A stretch of DNA of 64,000 nt from UBA6120 sp964639215 (GTDB lineage: Bacteria; Bacillota_I; Bacilli_A; RFN20; CAG-826): contig CAZXCV010000001.1 of the NCBI GenBank assembly GCA_964639215.1, positions 1 to 64,000 of the forward strand. The letters run 5' to 3'. The notes under the pieces were generated by a model, which was not told the origin of the DNA, made no database searches, and saw nothing but the letters and a program-made list of their open reading frames with translations. Position numbers and translations under genes: made by a program. This document shows positions 54,757 through 62,735 of the stretch, piece by piece. Position 1 is the first letter of the stretch, and the number at the start of each line of letters is the position of its first letter.

Positions 54757-55875
54757 ATGAAAACACTAAAATCAAATCCACGTACTGATGGTTTTCGAAT
54801 GCCCGCTGAATTCGAACCGCATCGTGGTACATTATTAACCTACCCGTATCGGACCGATGTGTGGCGCCTAGATGGAGTACCCGCTCAAGATAACTACATC
54901 GAAGTGGCAAGTGCTATCGCTAAGCATGAACCGGTGTTCATTGCCGTACCGCCACATCTGATGGTGGAAGCCGAGGCTCGTTATCAAATTCCGAATGTCA
55001 CATTGATACCCTTAGAAAGTGATGACGCCTGGATGCGCGACAACGGTCCAACGTTTGTCATAAATGACAACCAAGAATTACGTGGCATTGACTGGGTGTT
55101 CAATGCTTGGGGTGGCGATTATGACGGTCTTTATAAACCATGGGATACCGATGATGCAATGGCTGAGTCAATTCTGAAAATTTGGAATGTTGATCGCTAT
55201 CGTACGCATAATTTTGTGCTTGAAGGCGGCTCGATTCACGTTGATGGGCAAGGTTTAGCCTTAGTCACCGAAACTTGCTTGCTATCTCCTGGTCGCAATC
55301 CACATATGAGTAAACGTCAAATTAGCGAAATGCTCAAGAAATACTTGAATGTCAAAAAAGTCATTTGGTTACCATTTGGTGTTTATAACGACAATACGAA
55401 CGGTCACATCGATAACATTGCATGTTTTGTGGCTCCAGGCCATGTTTTAATCGCGCTGTTCGATGACAAAAATGATCCGCAGTATGCAATGTCACAAGCC
55501 TCACTCAAAGCATTGGAAAAAGCACGTGGTATCGATGGCAAACCATTAAAAATCTCTAAGATGATTTTCCCGACGAAACTCGTGTACTCAAGCGAAGAAG
55601 AAAGCGGTACTGTCGACGAGGATGAAAATGCCATTGCGCGACCTGCCCATAAGCGGCTTGTCGCTAGCTATATAAATTTTTACATTTGTAATGGCGCCAT
55701 CATCATGCCAGCCTTCAATATGCCATCAGACCAACAAGCGCAAGCGATATTGGCAAATCTCTTTCCGGACCGTGAAATTATTCCGATATACTCGAGGGAA
55801 ATTCTCTTGGGTGGTGGTAACATTCACTGTATAACGCAACAAATTCCACAAGGGAAAACGAATGATGAACGTTAA
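54757..55875 (+). CDS. aguA: Agmatine deiminase
   Basis: Hydrolyses agmatine to N-carbamoylputrescine and ammonia. Guanidino-modifying fold with DDAWMRDNGPTFV (substrate Asp), EGGSIHVDGQG (catalytic His region), TNGHIDNIACF, and the nucleophilic Cys near the C-terminus in LGGGNIHCITQQIP. 372 residues from ATG 54757; ATG 54745 lies inside the -10 element. Overlaps the next gene by 14 bases. Confidence 0.94.
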   Translation: MKTLKSNPRTDGFRMPAEFEPHRGTLLTYPYRTDVWRLDGVPAQDNYIEVASAIAKHEPVFIAVPPHLMVEAEARYQIPNVTLIPLESDDAWMRDNGPTFVINDNQELRGIDWVFNAWGGDYDGLYKPWDTDDAMAESILKIWNVDRYRTHNFVLEGGSIHVDGQGLALVTETCLLSPGRNPHMSKRQISEMLKKYLNVKKVIWLPFGVYNDNTNGHIDNIACFVAPGHVLIALFDDKNDPQYAMSQASLKALEKARGIDGKPLKISKMIFPTKLVYSSEEESGTVDEDENAIARPAHKRLVASYINFYICNGAIIMPAFNMPSDQQAQAILANLFPDREIIPIYSREILLGGGNIHCITQQIPQGKTNDER

Positions 55876-56716
55876 AGTAGCCGCAATCCAAATGGCAATG
55901 AGTTGGGATCAACAAAATAATCTAGCGACGGCTGATAAACTAGTTCGCGCCGCCGCTAAAGATGGTGCCAACATTATTTTATTACCAGAATTATTCATGA
56001 CACCTTATTTCCCCCAACTGGAAAAATATGAATATTTTGAGTTAGCCACATCCATCGAGCACAATCCTGCTATCAATCATTTTAAACAAGTCGCTAAAGA
56101 GTTACACATCGTCTTACCAATTTCATATTTTGAAGTCGAAAACAATGTTTTTTATAATTCACTCGTCGTGATTGATGCCGATGGTAAGAACCTCGGGAAT
56201 TATCGAAAAACTCACATTCCGACGGGTACAAGTTATGAGGAAAAGTTTTACTTCACGCCTGGTGATACGGGCTTCAAGGTGTTTAAAACAATATTTGGAA
56301 CGATCGGAATTGGCATTTGCTGGGATCAATGGTTCCCAGAAACCGCTCGCATTCTCGCGTTACAAGGCGCAGAGCTCATCTTCTATCCGACAGCGATTGG
56401 GAGTGAACCGACTTTACCAATTGATAGCCGCGACCATTGGCAAAACGCGATGAAAGGTCATGCCGCTAGTAACCTAATTCCTGTGATAGCGGCAAATCGC
56501 ATTGGAGTCGAAACCGACGAGACATCGACGATGACTTTTTATGGCTCTTCCTTTATTTGTGACGAGACAGGAGCAATTATTGCGAGTATGGACCGTACGA
56601 CAACAGGTCATATTGCAGCAACCTTTGATTTAACTCGCATCAAAAAATACCGCTATAGCTGGGGCATATTTCGGGACCGACGTCCGAGCATGTATCATCC
56701 AATCTTAAAGAAATAA
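55862..56716 (+). CDS. aguB: N-carbamoylputrescine amidohydrolase
   Basis: Nitrilase-superfamily enzyme releasing putrescine from the AguA product. Catalytic triad: E in LLPELFMTPYF, K in YRKTHIPTG, C in GIGICWDQWFPE. 284 residues; either of two adjacent ATGs could start. Together with AguA it supplies putrescine from imported or arginine-derived agmatine. No antiporter or carbamate kinase is next to it. Ends one base from holA. Confidence 0.93.
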   Translation: MMNVKVAAIQMAMSWDQQNNLATADKLVRAAAKDGANIILLPELFMTPYFPQLEKYEYFELATSIEHNPAINHFKQVAKELHIVLPISYFEVENNVFYNSLVVIDADGKNLGNYRKTHIPTGTSYEEKFYFTPGDTGFKVFKTIFGTIGIGICWDQWFPETARILALQGAELIFYPTAIGSEPTLPIDSRDHWQNAMKGHAASNLIPVIAANRIGVETDETSTMTFYGSSFICDETGAIIASMDRTTTGHIAATFDLTRIKKYRYSWGIFRDRRPSMYHPILKK

Positions 56717-56717
56717 C

Positions 56718-57683
56718 TTATTGTTTGAAGTTAAGGAGAAATAGCTCAAATCCAAGGAAGCGGTCAATCAGACCGCTTTTAATTTGAAAATCAAGTTCAT
56801 ATAAACGATCAAGAATTATCAATAGCCGTGCGTCATTAAGTAATGATTGACTATTAATGGCTAATTTCACCCGATACTCATGAATCCCGAGTTTTTTAGC
56901 GATTTCTAGTTGGGATAGTCCTGTTTGTGTAAGATAGTAAATCTTAAGCATAAGGCGAAACTGACGCGCTAATAGTGAAATAAGCGTCACTGGCTCTTCA
57001 GCATGGATTTTTAAATCGCGATATATCGCCAGTGCTTCATCAATGCGACCTTTAGTTAAGGCATTGGCTAAAACATATGAATTTTCTTCAAGTGGGCGCG
57101 TGACTAACGTTTCCACGATGTCTTTGGTGATGTGATCGCCATATAGCATTAATTTTTGGGCTTCAGAGACGAATAATGTTGCATCATTATTCACACGACT
57201 GACAAGTTCATCAATCGCGCTACCATCAATTTTAATTTGATATTTTGCAAAATAACGTCGAACGTATTCTGGCCATGAATTTTTATCGATATCGGTTAAC
57301 TCATAAATCATCGCTTTGTCCTTGAGTATTTTGCCAATGTCACTTTTTACATTGAATGATGTTGCGTTTACGATAAAGACGAAATCTGTTGCTTCATTTG
57401 GATGTTCGAGATATTCAATTAATGCTTGGTAATTTTGATCCTTTTCAATTTTTTCCTTGCTCTTGGTTGTAGCTAAAAAATAGCAATCATCAATGACGAC
57501 CATTTTTCGATCATACCCCAATGGTAATGATCGAGCATCCATCACAATGTCTTGAATCAACGTTTCTTTAGCGTTATAACGAACAAAACTAAAATCATCA
57601 ACGACAGGTAGTTGCTCTTTAATTAGTTTCTGCAGTCGTGTTTTTATCATCAAGGCTTGTTTGCCAAATAACAAATAAATCAT
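56718..57683 (-). CDS. holA: DNA polymerase III delta subunit
   Basis: Clamp-loader subunit that opens the beta clamp. 321 residues; N-terminal MIYLLFGKQALMIKTRLQ, middle SLPLGYDRKMVVIDDCYFL, lid and collar helices to the end (LLARQFRLMLKIYYL). Lies after comEC, as in Bacillus (comEC-holA-rpsT). Confidence 0.9.
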   Translation of the reverse strand: MIYLLFGKQALMIKTRLQKLIKEQLPVVDDFSFVRYNAKETLIQDIVMDARSLPLGYDRKMVVIDDCYFLATTKSKEKIEKDQNYQALIEYLEHPNEATDFVFIVNATSFNVKSDIGKILKDKAMIYELTDIDKNSWPEYVRRYFAKYQIKIDGSAIDELVSRVNNDATLFVSEAQKLMLYGDHITKDIVETLVTRPLEENSYVLANALTKGRIDEALAIYRDLKIHAEEPVTLISLLARQFRLMLKIYYLTQTGLSQLEIAKKLGIHEYRVKLAINSQSLLNDARLLIILDRLYELDFQIKSGLIDRFLGFELFLLNFKQ

Positions 57684-57700
57684 ATTGTTATTATTTTACA

Positions 57701-59752
57701 TTAACTGAAAACTTTTCGATATGTTATTGTCCCTTCGATATCGGTACGCCGGATTGTAATTCCTTGTTCCTCAAGCCGTCTAATAATTTCAGGATGTGGA
57801 TGTCCATATTGATTTTGACCAACCGATATTATCGCTTCATGTGGCTGTATATGTCTTAAAAACGAGGTCGAGGTCGAGGTTGTTGACCCATGGTGACCGA
57901 CTTTAAGATAATCCGTTGGTAAAATAGGATGGTTATCAATAATTAATATTTCAACTTCGCTTGGCGCATCACCCATTAACAGCCACTGGTAGTCCATGAA
58001 TTGGAAATATAGAACGAGTGAACACATATTGGCATCAAGACATTGATTAAGGGGATTGATATTATCGAAGTGTATGCCAGCTCGAACAATCGGAAAATCG
58101 GTTGGCTCGAGAATAATTTCTGAAATTGGGAATTGTGATTGAAGAGAATTAAGCGCGCCACGATGATCGTAGTCATCATGAGTAATAATTAATGTATCAA
58201 TCTTATCGATGCCGTGTCGATGAAAAAACGGAACTAGTGAAACCGAGGCGATATCAAGATAGATTGAACCACCAGTATCGATTAAAATTGCCGATCGCTT
58301 ATTCTTGATCAAGATAGCATCTCCCTGACCAACGTTAATAAAAAATAGTGCTTGTTCATATAAATTTGATATTGGTAAGATTGAAAAAATAATCATCAGA
58401 GTCAAGCCAAAACAACCGATGTTTTTCGTTACTTTAACATGCAATTGTTTTAGAAAAAATGATAGAGAAAAAAATAGATAATAACCAAGAATAATTAGCG
58501 GTGTAAACATCGCGAAATGAAGCTGTAGCTTTACGACTTGTGAACTCGAAATAAGGAGATGGCTCAGTCGTGTCAGTGGCCGAATTATATTCACTAATGG
58601 GAGGGAATATAAGGATAGAAGACCAAGTGTTAACATCGATGAATGAACCATGACTAAAGGTCCAAGCAATAACCAGCTGATAAGATTAACTAATCCTTGG
58701 GTGTTTGCTAGAAAAGGTAGCAAAATCAATAGCGGGATATAGCGATTTTTAAGACGATTCATGATTGACTCATGATGCTTGTTTTCCTTGACTATGTATA
58801 AGATTGAGGCGATACCAAACGACAAATAAAATCCAGGATGGTTTACTATATATCTACTAAATAACAACATCATTATTCCTAACGACGCTTTCTTAGACCA
58901 ATATGACCAATGATAGGAACCCTTGTCTTTTAAAATTAAATTAAGAATTGAACCCCCGATGATGCGCCACAAGACGACTGAAGTAATATTTAGAAAAAGC
59001 CATGGTACCAAACTTATGAACGCCAAGCGTTGTGCTTTCTTCTCACTCATAAATCTAATGAGGATTAGGTTAAGAATTTTTAGGTGACCGTGAATTAACA
59101 AGCCAGAAACACTCAGTAGATATAGGAGATTTAATGAGGCAAGATTCGAAACAATATCATGATTATAATCACGTGTTGCAAACAAAATCGCATCAAGATA
59201 TATTCGGGTGTCGCTATCAAAATTGTTCAGGAATCTGCTCTTGATATTTTGAATGCGCCACGGTAATAAAAATACATCGGATTTATGAGTGAATATTAGT
59301 TCATGCTGAATACCTTTATTATTCAAATATTTAGCAAAATCAAATTGTCCTTCTACTCGAAAAAAATTTATTGGTTTTACAAATCCTTCAGCCAAGATGA
59401 CGTCACCAACTTGATAAGGGTGGTGTCGCATATACACATATAAACGTGTCAATTTATTTTGGACAATCAAGTAATTTTCATGAGCGTCAATTACGAGATA
59501 AAAATGAGCTGACGCTGGTTCAAGTGAGGAAGTTAAATATCGTGAGGAGAATCCACACAAAAATGCTAAGAATAATGTCAGCATAGCGGCAGTTCCAAAA
59601 CGATAATAAGTAAAAACTACAATCATAATCATGGCAATCACAACAATGATTGGAGTATCAAAGGTGGCGAGAATGCCTAAATATAACCCGATGAAACACG
59701 CAACAAAATTAAACGAGCGTAATGTAGTTTTTAATTTTTTCAAATGTCGCAT
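57701..59752 (-). CDS. comEC: DNA uptake channel ComEC
   Basis: Integral membrane protein for transport of single-stranded DNA. N-terminal spans and DUF4131-like region, central competence domain with many spans (~200-470), and a C-terminal MBL domain with THDDYDHRGAL, LLMGDAPSEVE and KVGHHGSTTS, which may degrade the non-transported strand. The ATG at 59752 is preferred to a TTG six bases upstream. It overlaps the end of comEA by 44 bases, implying coupled translation. 683 residues, normal. Confidence 0.93.
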   Translation of the reverse strand: MRHLKKLKTTLRSFNFVACFIGLYLGILATFDTPIIVVIAMIMIVVFTYYRFGTAAMLTLFLAFLCGFSSRYLTSSLEPASAHFYLVIDAHENYLIVQNKLTRLYVYMRHHPYQVGDVILAEGFVKPINFFRVEGQFDFAKYLNNKGIQHELIFTHKSDVFLLPWRIQNIKSRFLNNFDSDTRIYLDAILFATRDYNHDIVSNLASLNLLYLLSVSGLLIHGHLKILNLILIRFMSEKKAQRLAFISLVPWLFLNITSVVLWRIIGGSILNLILKDKGSYHWSYWSKKASLGIMMLLFSRYIVNHPGFYLSFGIASILYIVKENKHHESIMNRLKNRYIPLLILLPFLANTQGLVNLISWLLLGPLVMVHSSMLTLGLLSLYSLPLVNIIRPLTRLSHLLISSSQVVKLQLHFAMFTPLIILGYYLFFSLSFFLKQLHVKVTKNIGCFGLTLMIIFSILPISNLYEQALFFINVGQGDAILIKNKRSAILIDTGGSIYLDIASVSLVPFFHRHGIDKIDTLIITHDDYDHRGALNSLQSQFPISEIILEPTDFPIVRAGIHFDNINPLNQCLDANMCSLVLYFQFMDYQWLLMGDAPSEVEILIIDNHPILPTDYLKVGHHGSTTSTSTSFLRHIQPHEAIISVGQNQYGHPHPEIIRRLEEQGITIRRTDIEGTITYRKVFS

Positions 59753-60236
59753 TACCAATGCCTGACACTTGTTTTATTTGTTCGAGATACCGATATGATC
59801 CTTGCTCTTCACGATAACCAACAATCGCTGCTGAGATTGTTGGACCGATGTTACTAATCGTAAGTAGTTCTTCTTTTGTGCCAGTATTTATGCCCACCTT
59901 GACATAGGGATAATCACCGCAAATATCATCCTCAGCGAAAATTGGAGCAATGTAATAACTCATGGCATTGATTAGTTCTACATCAATATCATAGGCAAGA
60001 TCATCAGCGTTTTCAGTGACACCACCAGCTTTTTCAATCAGTTCACCGAGCGTATCTTCTTCATCCATCACATAGGTTCCAGGCTTGATAATTTGTCCAG
60101 TGATCGACACAGTAAAATATGTGTCGCTACTTCTTGATGCTGTCAAACTATTTGCTTTAACATTCGGATCGATGGCTAACAAGACAACTAATGTCACAAT
60201 CATGAAAATTACAACGGCAATCATAATCTTATACAT
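59709..60236 (-). CDS. comEA: DNA receptor ComEA
   Basis: Membrane-anchored double-stranded DNA receptor feeding ComEC. N-terminal anchor (~residues 3-25), an SLBB domain (VSITGQIIKPGTYVMDEEDT), and C-terminal helix-hairpin-helix motifs (INTGTKEELLTISNIGPTIS, ISGIGNATFEKIKNYI). 175 residues. The ribosome binding site GAGGTGA is the 3' arm of a hairpin terminator (see 60237-60272). comEB is absent. Confidence 0.93.
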   Translation of the reverse strand: MYKIMIAVVIFMIVTLVVLLAIDPNVKANSLTASRSSDTYFTVSITGQIIKPGTYVMDEEDTLGELIEKAGGVTENADDLAYDIDVELINAMSYYIAPIFAEDDICGDYPYVKVGINTGTKEELLTISNIGPTISAAIVGYREEQGSYRYLEQIKQVSGIGNATFEKIKNYITLV

Positions 60237-60272
60237 AAAAAAATCACCTCACTGTTTAATAGCGAGGTGATT
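60237..60272 (-). terminator. greA terminator whose 3' arm is the comEA ribosome binding site
   Basis: On the - strand AATCACCTCGC pairs with GTGAGGTGATT over 11 positions (one G-U) around a nine-base loop, followed by further T up to the comEA ATG. GAGGTGA in the 3' arm is the only Shine-Dalgarno for comEA. Confidence 0.85.
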
Positions 60273-60285
60273 AGTTATTTGACAA
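60256..60285 (-). promoter_or_regulatory. Candidate comEA promoter inside the terminator hairpin
   Basis: On the - strand TTGTCA, 18 bases, TATTAA. The -10 occupies the hairpin loop, so transcription would start around 60249, within the 3' arm, giving a transcript with a free ribosome binding site. Confidence 0.45.
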
Positions 60286-60292
60286 TTGATCG

Positions 60293-60763
60293 TTATTCGA
60301 TTTTTAAGATTTCAACTGAATATGATGTTGGAGCTTTAACGACTATTTTATCGCCGACATGTCCGCCAATAATGGCTTGCCCAAGTGGGCTCACATTAGA
60401 AATCGTGTTCGCCGATGGATTTGTTTCATGGGTGCCGACGATTTTGAAGACCATTTCTTTATCAGTTCCTAAATGCTTAATCGTGACCGTTCTTCCAAAC
60501 GAAACAACTTTAGTGCTCGTAGCAGAATTTTCAATAATCGTTGCTCCCGACAAGATATCTTCAAGTTGACGAATTCGTAATTCGACATCGGATTGGCGTG
60601 CTTTAGCAGCGTCATAATCAGCGTTTTCTGATAAATCACCGAGCGAGCGAGCGAATGATAATTGTTCAATGACTTCGGGGCGGACGACATCGATGAGATG
60701 ACGTAATTCCGCATTTAGCTTTTCAGCGCCTTCACGCGTCAAGATAACTTTTTCTAATTCCAT
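60293..60763 (-). CDS. greA: Transcription elongation factor GreA
   Basis: Rescues backtracked RNA polymerase by stimulating transcript cleavage. N-terminal coiled coil with the acidic tip LGDLSENADYDAAKARQ, C-terminal FKBP-like domain with SPLGQAIIGGHVGDKIVVKAP. 156 residues. AGAGGA precedes the ATG. Divergent from the chromate-type transporter. Confidence 0.96.
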   Translation of the reverse strand: MELEKVILTREGAEKLNAELRHLIDVVRPEVIEQLSFARSLGDLSENADYDAAKARQSDVELRIRQLEDILSGATIIENSATSTKVVSFGRTVTIKHLGTDKEMVFKIVGTHETNPSANTISNVSPLGQAIIGGHVGDKIVVKAPTSYSVEILKIE

Positions 60764-60790
60764 AATCGGGTCCTCTTTAAGTTCGTTAGT

Positions 60791-60799
60791 ATTTTAACA
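60791..60799 (-). promoter_or_regulatory. Extended -10 promoter of greA
   Basis: On the - strand TGT-TAAAAT, with a normal leader of about 20 bases containing AGAGGA. Confidence 0.5.
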
Positions 60800-60847
60800 A
60801 CTATCATGGGCAAATACCACATTTTTATCTTGATTCGGCGTTGAATT

Positions 60848-60877
60848 TTGTCATCTTCGTGGCAATTGTGTTATATT
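60848..60877 (+). promoter_or_regulatory. Promoter of the chromate-type transporter pair
   Basis: TTGTCA, 18 bases, TATATT with TGT before it. Transcription would start about six bases before the ATG at 60890. Confidence 0.5.
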
Positions 60878-60889
60878 CTATTACGACTT

Positions 60890-61483
60890 ATGAAACAACA
60901 AGCATCGCTCTTTAAATTAATGTGGTCATTTCTAAAAATTGGATTGTTCACCTTTGGCGGTGGCTATGCAATGATTCCATTGATGCAGCGTATTGTCGTT
61001 GAAGAACAAAGATGGTTGACCTATGACGAAATGCTTGAAATCATCGTGATTGCCGAATCAACCCCGGGTCCCATATCTTTAAACATTGCGACATTTGTCG
61101 GTTATCGTCAACGGAAGTTGCTGGGTGCGATTGTAAGTTCGATTGGGCTTGCGATTCCTTCGTTATTAATTATCACGACCATTGCATTCTTTTTTGATGA
61201 TTTTAAGAACAATCACATCATTAGTGGCGCTTTATCTGGCATTAAGACGGCCATCGTGATTTTGGTGTTTGGAGCGTTAATAAAGCTTATTAAAATGCTC
61301 CCACACGACAAGAAAACGCTGATAATCATTGGATTATTAACTGCACTGATGTTTACGCTTGATTTATTACAAATTCCAGTATCTGGCATTTTCTTCATAT
61401 TAGGAGCCGGCATTATTGGTTTATTGCTCCATGGTCTAACTAACTATCACAAGAAACGAGAAAATAACGATGATTTACCTTGA
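60890..61483 (+). CDS. Chromate-type transporter, first half (CHR domain)
   Basis: 198 residues with about five or six spans. The CHR signature FLKIGLFTFGGGYAMIPLMQ and STPGPISLNIATFVGYR are present. One CHR domain per gene (short-chain type); the partner domain is the next gene, overlapping by 14 bases, so the pair should form one heterodimeric carrier. True substrate is uncertain: chromate is assigned by family only. The ATG at 60890 is chosen because the longer start at 60848 lies in the promoter. Confidence 0.88.
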   Translation: MKQQASLFKLMWSFLKIGLFTFGGGYAMIPLMQRIVVEEQRWLTYDEMLEIIVIAESTPGPISLNIATFVGYRQRKLLGAIVSSIGLAIPSLLIITTIAFFFDDFKNNHIISGALSGIKTAIVILVFGALIKLIKMLPHDKKTLIIIGLLTALMFTLDLLQIPVSGIFFILGAGIIGLLLHGLTNYHKKRENNDDLP

Positions 61484-62042
61484 ATTGTTTCTCGTGTTTT
61501 TCTCGATTGGTCTCTTCACTTTTGGTGGTGGTTACGCGATGGTGCCAATTCTCAAAGTCGAAGTGCTCGAGCGCGGATGGATGAATCAACAACTATTTAT
61601 CGATTTCATCAGCATCTCTGAGTCAACTCCCGGTCCACTCGCATTAAACATGGCAACGTTTATTGGAACAGAGACTGGTGGTATTGCCGGAGCGCTTGTC
61701 GCATCATTTGCGATGATGCTCCCTTCAATCATCATCATTACACTCATTGCCGCACTTTTTCACAAAACATTGAAACACCCGTTATTTCAAGCGGCTTTAG
61801 CAATGATTAAACCTGTAATTATCGCCTTGATTGGGACGACAATTTTGTTTCTACTTAAAAATTTATTATTTCCGCTTGATGTAACTAATAATCATGCGAC
61901 GTTTGATGTTCGGCACTTCAGTTTATTAATAAATTTAGCAACGCTATATTTTGGATCTCAAGCGATAAGAAAAAGGCCACTTCATCCAATGTTATTAATT
62001 GGCGTCGCAGCCTGCTTTGGGATTTTGATTTTTAGCTTTTAA
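61470..62042 (+). CDS. Chromate-type transporter, second half (CHR domain)
   Basis: 190 residues. FSIGLFTFGGGYAMVPILKV and SESTPGPLALNMATFIGTE repeat the signature of the preceding gene, so the two arose by duplication. Five to six spans. Converges on the DUF1292 gene with a four-base overlap. Confidence 0.88.
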   Translation: MIYLELFLVFFSIGLFTFGGGYAMVPILKVEVLERGWMNQQLFIDFISISESTPGPLALNMATFIGTETGGIAGALVASFAMMLPSIIIITLIAALFHKTLKHPLFQAALAMIKPVIIALIGTTILFLLKNLLFPLDVTNNHATFDVRHFSLLINLATLYFGSQAIRKRPLHPMLLIGVAACFGILIFSF

Positions 62043-62308
62043 TCTTCTTCGTCGTTTTCTTCATCGTTTTCTTCAATGAAATGATCGAGAATCGCGCTGA
62101 TTTTTTCATATTCTTCAGCTTCAAGATCAAAAAGTTCACCCGCATCGTTATAGCGAGAGGCAAGCACGTCATCGGGTGTTTTTTCATCAAAATATAAGAC
62201 GTAGGTTTTATTTGTATCAGGGTCTTCATATGTAAAAAGTATTTCCATCATCACTTCACTTCCGTCATCTTTAGTAATGAGTATTTGATTATCTTTCGTG
62301 AATTTCAT
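62039..62308 (-). CDS. DUF1292 (YrzB-like) protein
   Basis: 89 residues, strongly acidic. Matches the YrzB pattern: DNQILITKDDGSEVMMEILF, TNKTYVLYFDEK and a tail of D and E. Function unknown. It follows ruvX and alaS as in other Firmicutes (alaS-yrzL-yrrK-yrzB). AAAGGAGC precedes the ATG. Confidence 0.88.
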   Translation of the reverse strand: MKFTKDNQILITKDDGSEVMMEILFTYEDPDTNKTYVLYFDEKTPDDVLASRYNDAGELFDLEAEEYEKISAILDHFIEENDEENDEED

Positions 62309-62309
62309 G

Positions 62310-62735
62310 TTATTTGCTCCTTTTTAAATATGATTCAAGAATCAGGACCGCGGCTGCGCTATCAATGACTTGATGGCGATGGCTCGCCTTAATGTTCGCA
62401 TCGATCATCAATTTCGATGCCATGACGGTCGTTAAACGTTCATCGATTAATTCGATCTTGATATCTTGATGTTCCTGTTCAAATTCGTCTTTGAAACGAA
62501 GCACTGAAGTTGCCCGTTCAGACATCGCCCCCGACATGTGAAGTGGATAACCAAGCGCGACTGTCTTGACTTGCTCTTTAATGCATAACTCATAAAGATA
62601 TTGTTTCGCGCTTTTATAATCACCACGGCTATAACGAAATGTCACTAATGGATGAGCGGCGAGACCGAGGCGATCACTTATCGCGAGTCCGAGTGTTTTC
62701 GTGCCTAAATCAACACCAATCACACGCTCTTTCAT
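62310..62735 (-). CDS. ruvX: Holliday junction resolvase-like protein / pre-16S rRNA nuclease RuvX (YqgF)
   Basis: 141 residues, RNase H-like fold. Catalytic Asp in GVDLGTKTLGLAISD, ALGYPLHMSG, ELIDERLTTV and a final Asp in HQVIDSAAAVLIL. E. coli YqgF is implicated in 16S 5'-end processing. ATG overlaps the alaS stop as ATGA. Confidence 0.94.
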   Translation of the reverse strand: MKERVIGVDLGTKTLGLAISDRLGLAAHPLVTFRYSRGDYKSAKQYLYELCIKEQVKTVALGYPLHMSGAMSERATSVLRFKDEFEQEHQDIKIELIDERLTTVMASKLMIDANIKASHRHQVIDSAAAVLILESYLKRSK

